Source of the DNA: DATKPE01 sp035524335
Lineage (GTDB): Bacteria; Bacteroidota; Ignavibacteria; UBA10030; SZUA-254
Reading direction: 5' to 3'
Length of the DNA stretch: 20,477 nt
Assembly (NCBI GenBank): GCA_035524335.1
Contig: DATKPE010000043.1
Span: 1 to 20,477 of the forward strand
Below the pieces are notes generated by a model. That model did not search any database. It was not told the origin of the DNA and worked only from the letters and a program-made list of their open reading frames with translations. The first letter of the stretch is position 1, and each line of letters starts with the position of its first letter. Positions 14,263 to 20,477 of the stretch are shown piece by piece. The translations under genes were made by a program, and so were the position numbers.

Positions 14263-15585
14263 CTAGTTCTGCGGGACCGCGAAATACTCCTCACCGGTGT
14301 TCTTTTTGACGGAGTACGAACCGATGACATAATCTTTCAGCGCATCCACCTGTGTCAGCTTGGCCTGGGCAAGCGCTGTCTCGGCGTCGATCAGATCGAG
14401 ATTGGTGATGACGCCGTTGTCGTACCTGACCTTCGCCATTTCGAGGGCCCGGGCCGCCTGATCGACCTGGATGTCCGAGGTCTGCAGTTTTTCCGCGGTG
14501 GTCCTGAGATCCGAGACCGACTGCTGGACTTCCTGGACGATCATCCGTTCCGTATCGGCGCGCTTCAGTGCGGCCGCCCGCAGATTCGCAGATGCTTCAT
14601 CCATGTCGTTCCGGGTCCGGAACCCGTCGAAGATCGGGATTTTCGCTTCGAGGCCGAAGATCAGATTTCCGCGCCAGATATCGAGGTTGGGAATATAGCC
14701 GTTTTTCACGCCGTAGACGACCGCGGCATTCAGCGCGGGCCGGTCGCGGGTTTCCGCCACACGCATCTCCGCCTCGGCCACCGCTTCCGCATCGCGCGCC
14801 AGTTTGAGCTCGCACCGACGCTGAAGGGCGAGGGCGATGAGAGAATCTTCGTTCAGCGTCACGGCGGTCTGTGCAAACGACCCCCGGAGGAGAACATCCG
14901 CCCCGGCGGGAAGCCCCAGCAGGCGGCGGAATTGAGCCTCGCGTTTGTGCATGTCGTTCGTGAGGTCGAACAGCCGGTTCCGGGCGGCGGCGATCCTCAC
15001 CTGCGTCGTCAGAACATCGTAATCGGTTGCCGAGCCCGACTGCATCCGTTTCTGCGTAATCACCAGGTGTTCGCCGAGGGCATCGATCTGCTGTTCCTGC
15101 ACCGTACTGCTCTGCCGGAGGAAAAGGATCGTGTAGAATGTCTGTACGGTCTGATATGCCAGCTCCGCCCGGAGAATTGCGATGTTGTCGGCCACCGTGC
15201 CTGCCTTGCGGCCGTTCAGATCGATGGTCGCATCCCGCCGGCCAAAGTCATATACGGTCTGCTGGACGGCGATATGCTCATCGAAGTTGTTCTCCGGGTA
15301 CAATTTGAAGTCGCCGAGCCCCGGGAATGCGAGTTCCGCGATCGGCGTGAGAAGCGTGTAGCCGAGTTCGGCGTCGGCTGTGGGATAAAGTGAACTCCGG
15401 CTTGCTTCCGTCCGCGAACGGGCGGCGTCCAGAAGGGCGGCCGACTGGCGGATGAGCGGGTGATCGGTTATCGTGATCCGTACCGCGTCGGTGACGGTTA
15501 GCGAATCGCCCGGACGGATCTGGGCGAACGCCGCGGTCTGAACCATCGTGAGAAGGATGAAGAGAATCACCTGATTGAATCGCAT
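14263..15585 (-). CDS. TolC-family outer membrane efflux protein
   Basis: A 440-residue protein with a signal peptide cut after AFA (19-21). Two OEP repeats, each with long heptad-rich helices, follow: one up to about residue 220 and the second from about 240 to 430. Their length and helix content match TolC-type trimeric channels that span the outer membrane and periplasm. It is the third gene of a unit with the EmrA-like and EmrB-like genes, 33 bases after the transporter stop, and should form the exit duct of that pump. The ATG at 15585 is preceded by AAAGG at about 10 bases. No lipobox is seen, unlike the OprM group. Confidence 0.9.
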   Translation of the reverse strand: MRFNQVILFILLTMVQTAAFAQIRPGDSLTVTDAVRITITDHPLIRQSAALLDAARSRTEASRSSLYPTADAELGYTLLTPIAELAFPGLGDFKLYPENNFDEHIAVQQTVYDFGRRDATIDLNGRKAGTVADNIAILRAELAYQTVQTFYTILFLRQSSTVQEQQIDALGEHLVITQKRMQSGSATDYDVLTTQVRIAAARNRLFDLTNDMHKREAQFRRLLGLPAGADVLLRGSFAQTAVTLNEDSLIALALQRRCELKLARDAEAVAEAEMRVAETRDRPALNAAVVYGVKNGYIPNLDIWRGNLIFGLEAKIPIFDGFRTRNDMDEASANLRAAALKRADTERMIVQEVQQSVSDLRTTAEKLQTSDIQVDQAARALEMAKVRYDNGVITNLDLIDAETALAQAKLTQVDALKDYVIGSYSVKKNTGEEYFAVPQN

Positions 15586-15618
15586 GAATGAATGCCTTTA
15601 TGAGATAATATTCTCTGT

Positions 15619-17238
15619 TCACTCCAGGCTGGCTGTATGGCCGCCGGTATGGTGTTTCGGGGGACGCAGAAAGAGGGTCGGCACGAGACCGACCAGCGTC
15701 ACCAGGCTTGCGATGAGAAAGTCGTCGTTCATCGCCTGAACGAACGCCTGCGATGCGAGGTGCCCGGCGAACAGCGCCTGCGCGCGCATGCCGGCCAGAC
15801 CCGCGGTCCCGCCGGTTGTCCCCTGCGCAAACATCTGCAGGTGAGCCGCCATCGTTCTGAATGCCGGGGCCTGCGCATTGGCCGCCTGGCCGTAGAGCGC
15901 GATGTGATAGGTGGTCCGCTGGGTCAGCAGGGCGCCGAGAAGCGCGACGCCGAAACTCCCGCCGATCTGGCGGATCACGTTGAAGAGGCCGGATGCCTGC
16001 GCCATTTTATGCCGCGGTATTTCGGAGAGCGCCACACTGCTCAGGGGGGTGAAGATGAGGCCCATCCCGAGTCCCCGTACGTACAGCGAGAGCATAATCT
16101 GCGGATGTTCTGAAAAGAGGGAAAGGGAACTGTTCAGCCAGAGGCTTACCGCGAGCAGGATGATGCCGGCCAGGGCGGGAATCTTGGGATTCACCCGGTC
16201 GGAGAGGATGCCGGCGACGGGCGACATCATTCCCTGGAGGATGCCGACGGGCAGAAAGACCGAGCCGGCCTGAAACGCGGTATAGCCGAGTGAATTCTGA
16301 AGATAGAGCGGGAGGAGAAATGTGCTCCCGAACATGCCGATGCCGAAGATGAACAGCACGATGTTCGAAAGCCCGAAATTATAATTTTTCAGGAGTCCGA
16401 GTTCGATCAACGGGTGTTCGACGGTAAACTCGGTGATGAGAAACACGGTCAGGCCTGCCGCCGCAATGGCAAAACAGCCGAGGGTGAAATCGGACGTCCA
16501 TCCGCCGATGTTCCATGCGGCGTTGGCGTCCGAGAGCGCCAGGAGAAGAAAGGTGAGGAACGTCGCCACCGAAACGAAACCAATGAAATCGAACGACCGG
16601 ACATGCTCGGTTTTGTACTCACGCTGGATCACCAGCGTTGCAAAGATCCCGAGGATGCCGACCGGCACATTGACGTCGAAAATAGCCTGCCAGTCGAGAT
16701 TGTCGATGAGATATCCCCCGATGAGCGGACCGAGAGAGACCGACGCGGCGGCGGCGATCGCCCAGAATCCGAGCGCGACTCCCCGTTTTTCCGGCGGAAA
16801 CTCCCGGGTCACGATCGCCATCCCGACCGGCATGAGAAATCCGGCCCCCGCTCCCTGCACAATCCGGAAGACGATGAGCGCATTCTCGTCCCACGACAGA
16901 CCGCAGAGGAACGAGCCGAGCGTGAACAGAAGAAGCGCGAAGAGATAGGTCCGCTTGTATCCGAAATGGTCGGCCACCCACCCCGAGGTGGGAAGCATGA
17001 CCGCAAATACCAGCAGGTAGGCGGTCAGGACCCATTCGACCTTGTCGACGCTTACCCCGAACGCCGCCATGATCTTCGGCAGTCCGACGTTCACGATCGT
17101 CGCGTCGAGCACCGCCATGAATGTGCCGATCATGACGTTCGCGAGCACCCACCATTTGTACGACTCGTGTTCGTGATGGAGCGATTCGTAACGGTTGATG
17201 AGGTGCGACCGGACGATGTTGTGCGCGTTCCGGACCAT
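15619..17238 (-). CDS. emrB: MFS drug exporter, DHA2 family (EmrB/QacA type, 14 segments)
   Basis: A 539-residue inner-membrane proton antiporter. The motif LDATIVNVGLP (44-54) in the first helix is diagnostic for the DHA2 family. Motif A appears as GWVADHFGYKR (86-96), and the exporter motif C as a glycine-rich helix ending LGPLIGG (169-175). DVNVPVG (188-194) follows, as in EmrB. About 14 hydrophobic segments fit the length. It pumps hydrophobic drugs or other toxic compounds; the substrate is unknown. The start lies 3 bases after the stop of the EmrA-like gene, so the two are probably translated together. The ribosome site is weak (GGTAAG), consistent with coupling. The hydrophilic N-terminal 28 residues are somewhat long for the family. 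Confidence 0.92.
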   Translation of the reverse strand: MVRNAHNIVRSHLINRYESLHHEHESYKWWVLANVMIGTFMAVLDATIVNVGLPKIMAAFGVSVDKVEWVLTAYLLVFAVMLPTSGWVADHFGYKRTYLFALLLFTLGSFLCGLSWDENALIVFRIVQGAGAGFLMPVGMAIVTREFPPEKRGVALGFWAIAAAASVSLGPLIGGYLIDNLDWQAIFDVNVPVGILGIFATLVIQREYKTEHVRSFDFIGFVSVATFLTFLLLALSDANAAWNIGGWTSDFTLGCFAIAAAGLTVFLITEFTVEHPLIELGLLKNYNFGLSNIVLFIFGIGMFGSTFLLPLYLQNSLGYTAFQAGSVFLPVGILQGMMSPVAGILSDRVNPKIPALAGIILLAVSLWLNSSLSLFSEHPQIMLSLYVRGLGMGLIFTPLSSVALSEIPRHKMAQASGLFNVIRQIGGSFGVALLGALLTQRTTYHIALYGQAANAQAPAFRTMAAHLQMFAQGTTGGTAGLAGMRAQALFAGHLASQAFVQAMNDDFLIASLVTLVGLVPTLFLRPPKHHTGGHTASLE

Positions 17239-17241
17239 CGC

Positions 17242-18210
17242 TTACCGGACCCGGATTTTGACTTCCACCGACATTCCGGGCAGGAGTCTCAACTGCCGCG
17301 CAGTCTCCTCGTCCAGCGAGATCTTCACCGGCACCCGCTGAGTGACCTTGGTGAAGTTCCCGGAGGCGTTGTTGGGGGGAATGAGAGAAAATTCTCCTGC
17401 AGTGTTGGATCCGATCTGAAATACCTTCCCGCGCACTGCGCGGTCCGGATAGGTGTCGATATCGATGTCGACCGGGGCGCCCAGCCGTATCTGGGCCAGA
17501 CGGGTTTCCTCGATGTTTGCGGTGATCCAGAGATGCGACATCGCGTAGATCGAAAATATCGGCTGTGCCGGCTGGACAACGTCCCCTGCCAGCGCCCACC
17601 GCTTGGAGACGACGCCCCGGACCGGGACCATGATCGTCGTGTTCGCGAGATTCGTCCTGATCACCCCGAGCTGGGCATTCGCCGTTCCCACCTGCGCCAC
17701 AGCCACCGCGCGCTGGGCCTCCGCCGCATCCCGCGCCTTCCGGGCGTGCTCGAACTGCTCCTGCGTGATCACGTTGCCCGCCAGCTGTTTCTCCGCCCGG
17801 TGAAAATCGATCGTCGCATTGTCGAGGTTCACGTTGGCGAGTTTGACGTTCTCCTGCGCCGCGGCAAGCGCCGCCGCCGCCTGGGCTTCCTGCGCCTTCA
17901 GATCGGAATCGTCGATCCGGACCAGGACCTGGCCGGCTGCAACCGAATCCCCTTCGTCCACCATCAGCTGTGTGATCCGGCCGAGGATCTTCGAACTTAC
18001 CGTGACCCGGTCGGCGTCGATGTAGGCGTCGTCCGTCGACTCAAAATCACGCAGGTTGACATACCAGTACCACCCGGCCGCACACGCGATCGCCAGTGCG
18101 ATGAACACCGGAAGGATGATCCTTTTTTTTCTGTACATCGGGGTGGCATCTATGCTCTCGTCCGCTTCTTCCGGTGTCTGATTTTCTGGAACCGTCTGAT
18201 CACTCGCCAT
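17242..18210 (-). CDS. emrA: HlyD/EmrA-type periplasmic adaptor (membrane fusion protein)
   Basis: A 322-residue adaptor with one N-terminal membrane anchor (31-51). Next come STDDAYIDAD (58-67), seen in EmrA proteins, a lipoyl-like half (68-100), a helical hairpin rich in alanine (103-190), the second lipoyl half with VPVRGVVSKRW (195-205), and a beta barrel with SLIPPNNASGNFTKVTQR (275-292), typical of EmrA. It joins the MFS transporter to the TolC-like channel encoded downstream. I prefer the ATG at 18210, after GTGAG, over the ATG at 18264, which has no ribosome site and would add 18 basic residues. That longer form remains possible. It is the first gene of the efflux operon. Confidence 0.9.
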   Translation of the reverse strand: MASDQTVPENQTPEEADESIDATPMYRKKRIILPVFIALAIACAAGWYWYVNLRDFESTDDAYIDADRVTVSSKILGRITQLMVDEGDSVAAGQVLVRIDDSDLKAQEAQAAAALAAAQENVKLANVNLDNATIDFHRAEKQLAGNVITQEQFEHARKARDAAEAQRAVAVAQVGTANAQLGVIRTNLANTTIMVPVRGVVSKRWALAGDVVQPAQPIFSIYAMSHLWITANIEETRLAQIRLGAPVDIDIDTYPDRAVRGKVFQIGSNTAGEFSLIPPNNASGNFTKVTQRVPVKISLDEETARQLRLLPGMSVEVKIRVR

Positions 18211-18280
18211 GCCGCGCTCACTCTCTTTCGTTATAAACCGCCGTTTTCGGGTTTTTTCACACATTATATTTCTTCAGACT

Positions 18281-18311
18281 GTAATATAAGAAGCGGATGT
18301 GAATTTTACAT
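18281..18311 (-). promoter_or_regulatory. Possible promoter for the efflux operon
   Basis: The minus strand has ATG (18311-18309), 20 bases, then TATATTAC (18288-18281). The -7 box is like others in the window, but the upstream box lacks the usual TTG. It lies between the terminator of the surface-protein gene and the EmrA start and predicts transcription from near 18274. Confidence 0.35.
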
Positions 18312-18370
18312 ATTTGATGCGTCCGCCGCCGGGGCCCCAAAGCCCTTCCCCGCCGCCGCTCACCCCCCCC

Positions 18371-18414
18371 TTAAAAAAATAAAAACCCGGCTGGCAGAAA
18401 TCGCCGGCCGGGTT
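18371..18414 (-). terminator. Intrinsic terminator after the T9SS surface protein
   Basis: On the minus strand AACCCGGCCGGC (18414-18403) pairs with GCCAGCCGGGTT (18395-18384) over 12 pairs, one a G-U, around a 7-base loop. A long U tract TTTATTTTTTT follows (18383-18373). It begins 20 bases after the stop codon and is the strongest terminator in the window. Confidence 0.9.
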
Positions 18415-18434
18415 CTGAATCCCACAGGTGACTG

Positions 18435-20477
18435 CTACTTGATGAGAAGCATCTTTCTTACCATCTGCACGGTGCCGCCGGCAACGGACGCACTTCCATC
18501 CCCGTTCTGCGGCGTCTGTTCCGCCGTCATCCGGTAGAAATAAACCCCGCTCGCAAGCCGCGAGCCGTCGAAGGGAACCTCCTGCGATCCGTCGCTCGTC
18601 AGCTGATGATCGATCAGCGTCGCGACAACCTGCCCGAGCAGATTGTAGACCCGGAGAGTGACGTAGGCCTGGACGGGGAGATCGAACTGGATCGTGGTGG
18701 TCGGATTGAACGGATTCGGGTAGTTCTGATAGAGCGTGAACTGCTGCGGGAATTCCGTCAGCCCCTGATAGACAGGATGCGCGATGTACGGGGGGTTCTG
18801 CGGGCTCGCATGCAGGAAGGGAACGTCGACCAGACGCTTCACACCCTTGAAGAGGAGCGTCCCGCTGAAACTGACAGTATCGAGCGGTCCTTCGAACGCG
18901 CTGTTGATGTTCGCGATGGCCGAATCGATCGCCTTGAACTCCGTCAGCGGAAGGTACAGATGCAGGCCGGTCTGATAATACCCGATGATCGCCGAATCCG
19001 TATATGCCGCGATCTCCTTCACAAGCTTCCCGTTCATCGGATTCGACGTCCCGTCGTCGTAGACCAGTTCGCCAAGGCCGGGGGTCGTGACACTATAGGC
19101 GCTCGCCGCAATATTCACCTTCAGCGCAACCAGATCGGCAAACAGAACATTGTTGCTCTTGCTCCTCGGAAGCTTCGCCTGCGCCTTCGTGAAATCGAAC
19201 CCGTGTGGAATTCCGTCGTGAACGGGAGGGACCGATTTGGAATCGTAGAGCGACTTCAGAATGTCTCCATATTTTTTGTGAAGAACCCACCCGTAATATT
19301 TCGAACTGTCTGTGTGCACTCTCCCGGCAAGCAGGCCGCTCGTAGCCGTAAACGCCCCCCTGTTGTAGGTTTCGAAAAGGGCGTTCACTCTGTTGGGCAT
19401 AGGGTCGCGGAGAACGTTGATAATGCCCGTCACATTCCCCTTGGTCGTCTTCGGCGTGGTCGCCCAGACATAGGAGGCTTTCATTGCTTTCCCGCTGAAG
19501 CCCCTGCCGGAAATGTTCAGGAGTGTTGCGGCCGGGATGGCGCCGGTCGTCACGGTTTTCGCGTTCGTCCAAGAGGCGACGGTATCCGCCCCCGCCATGA
19601 TCACGCCGCTCGAGGTGATGGAGAGTTTCAGAGAAAGGGTCACCGCCTGTATCGGCGCCACGAGCTGGAAGCTGAAATCGACCTTGTCGGGTTTCAGCTT
19701 GACGGGCTTGCCGAGCGCGTTCTTGTTGTCGCGGTCGTAGGCAATGCTGTCCTGACGAAACGTCCGGAAAAGCGTGCTGTACACCGGCGGGGCATTCACG
19801 AACGCGATGGTTGCATCCGCCCCGCCCGCAAGGACGACCGGGATGCTGTTCATGCCGGGGCTGGAGACTGGGGTGCCGTTTTGATCATACCCGAGGTGGA
19901 TCCATCCTGTCGAGTCTGCTTCGACGGCGTAATAGGTCCCGTCGCCGAGCGAGGCCGCGGTGATGACCGACGTGTCGCCCAGAGCCACGATCGGCCCGGA
20001 GGGCGACCCCTGGTGGATTTCGAGATGCCATGTTTTGGCCGTCTGATCGGGTGTCGTCCCGAAATTGCCGTCGTTGTCCTCGAGCGAGGATACGGCGAGG
20101 GAATTCGGCCGGAAATTCACGAATGTGACGATCGTTTGTGCAGTCGTCGACACGCTCACGGTGTCGGATTGGGTCAGGTTCCCGTTGATGCGGTGCCACG
20201 CGAGACCGCTGTCCGCCTCGACGGCAATGTAGGTTCCTGAACTGAGACCCGGCACAACCAGGTCGCTCGTATCGCCCGACGCGAGCAGATTCGCGGGCGA
20301 AACGCTGGTCTGATAAAGCGAAAGATGCCACCGTTTCTGCGTCTGGTCGCCGGTTGTCGCCGGATTGCCGTCCCCGTCCTGGCGCTTCTGCACCACGATC
20401 TGAACGACGCCGTTGCCGCTCACAGAGATGGAGTCGGGACTCGTCGGCGCATCGTGGACGAAATAGATTTTTCCCGC
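18435..20477 (-). CDS. T9SS-sorted surface protein with Cna-B-like repeats, 5' end outside window
   Basis: The frame is open to the right edge, so the start is missing; 680 residues are visible. The N-terminal part holds two similar segments of about 90 residues. Each begins with a Ca-binding-like DxDGN element (DGDGNPATTGDQT, then DNDGNFGTTPDQT), then WHL(S/E)(L/I)(Y/H)Q, then a GTY(I/Y)AVEADS strand. This is the arrangement of Cna-B/SdrD-like beta-sandwich modules. A middle region of about 300 residues is not recognisable. The last 100 residues, with YQNYPNPFNPTTTIQFDLP and VYNLLGQVVATL, are a type IX sorting domain, so the protein is exported to the cell surface. The repeats suggest a stalk; the middle region may carry the binding or other function. 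No catalytic motif was found. A strong terminator follows the gene. Confidence 0.85.
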   Translation of the reverse strand, partial: AGKIYFVHDAPTSPDSISVSGNGVVQIVVQKRQDGDGNPATTGDQTQKRWHLSLYQTSVSPANLLASGDTSDLVVPGLSSGTYIAVEADSGLAWHRINGNLTQSDTVSVSTTAQTIVTFVNFRPNSLAVSSLEDNDGNFGTTPDQTAKTWHLEIHQGSPSGPIVALGDTSVITAASLGDGTYYAVEADSTGWIHLGYDQNGTPVSSPGMNSIPVVLAGGADATIAFVNAPPVYSTLFRTFRQDSIAYDRDNKNALGKPVKLKPDKVDFSFQLVAPIQAVTLSLKLSITSSGVIMAGADTVASWTNAKTVTTGAIPAATLLNISGRGFSGKAMKASYVWATTPKTTKGNVTGIINVLRDPMPNRVNALFETYNRGAFTATSGLLAGRVHTDSSKYYGWVLHKKYGDILKSLYDSKSVPPVHDGIPHGFDFTKAQAKLPRSKSNNVLFADLVALKVNIAASAYSVTTPGLGELVYDDGTSNPMNGKLVKEIAAYTDSAIIGYYQTGLHLYLPLTEFKAIDSAIANINSAFEGPLDTVSFSGTLLFKGVKRLVDVPFLHASPQNPPYIAHPVYQGLTEFPQQFTLYQNYPNPFNPTTTIQFDLPVQAYVTLRVYNLLGQVVATLIDHQLTSDGSQEVPFDGSRLASGVYFYRMTAEQTPQNGDGSASVAGGTVQMVRKMLLIK

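Noticed and set aside
18363..18370. Run of eight C bases next to the terminator after the surface protein, considered as a phase-variation tract
   Set aside because: It lies after the terminator's U tract and outside any coding frame, more than 80 bases upstream of the weak efflux promoter, so slippage would have no evident effect.
16414..18537. Very long open frame (707 codons) on the plus strand across the efflux genes
   Set aside because: It crosses three features on the other strand, including a gene boundary, a promoter region and a terminator, and its product is low-complexity Arg/Asp/His-rich sequence. It results from the high GC content.
18606..20240. Open frame (544 codons) on the plus strand across the surface protein gene
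   Set aside because: No ribosome site and no domains; the minus-strand frame has repeats and a T9SS sorting domain.
1..20477. Mobile elements, CRISPR arrays, prophage or defence genes
   Set aside because: No transposase, integrase, regularly spaced repeats, target-site duplications or recognisable defence proteins were found. The tRNA at the left edge has no integrase beside it within the window.

Overview
The window is 20.5 kb of GC-rich bacterial chromosome from the Bacteroidota/FCB side of the tree, most like the Ignavibacteria/Chlorobi-type lineages. Two observations support this. Two secreted proteins end in type IX secretion (T9SS) type A sorting domains with the FPNPFSGSTTVRYSIP / YPNPFNPTTTIQFDLP signature. 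Several genes are preceded by the Bacteroidota promoter form, TTG or TTTG, about 20 bases, then TAnnTTnG. The genus cannot be told from this sequence alone.

Layout, left to right. A tRNA-Arg(ACG) on the minus strand is cut by the left edge. Next come a secreted GH127 (DUF1680) beta-L-arabinofuranosidase-like enzyme and a thymidylate-kinase-like P-loop protein, both on the minus strand. An exported thioredoxin-fold protein and an F420-dependent-NADP-reductase-like dehydrogenase follow on the plus strand. The dehydrogenase runs convergently into an aldo/keto reductase on the minus strand. A secreted type I pullulanase-like GH13 enzyme on the plus strand is transcribed divergently from the reductase.

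From 8.7 kb to the end everything is on the minus strand. In transcription order from the right edge these are: a large T9SS cell-surface protein with Cna-B-like repeats (5' end outside the window); an EmrA-EmrB-TolC type tripartite drug efflux operon; a small protein of unknown function; UppP (undecaprenyl-diphosphatase); and a tightly overlapping trio of DUF2721 membrane protein, T9SS-sorted M1 aminopeptidase and APC amino acid permease.

How the genes fit together. The start/stop overlaps suggest that the M1 peptidase and the permease are made together, so that amino acids freed outside the cell can be taken up. The GH127 and GH13 enzymes point to a carbohydrate-degrading heterotroph, but no SusC/SusD genes are near them. 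The efflux operon contains all three parts of an envelope-spanning pump and has no regulator beside it. Four convincing intrinsic terminators and a repeated promoter pattern divide the region into transcription units. I see no CRISPR array, transposon, phage or defence island. The more unusual items are the diverged P-loop kinase-like protein, the three-gene peptidase operon, the repeat-bearing surface protein and the small orphan protein.
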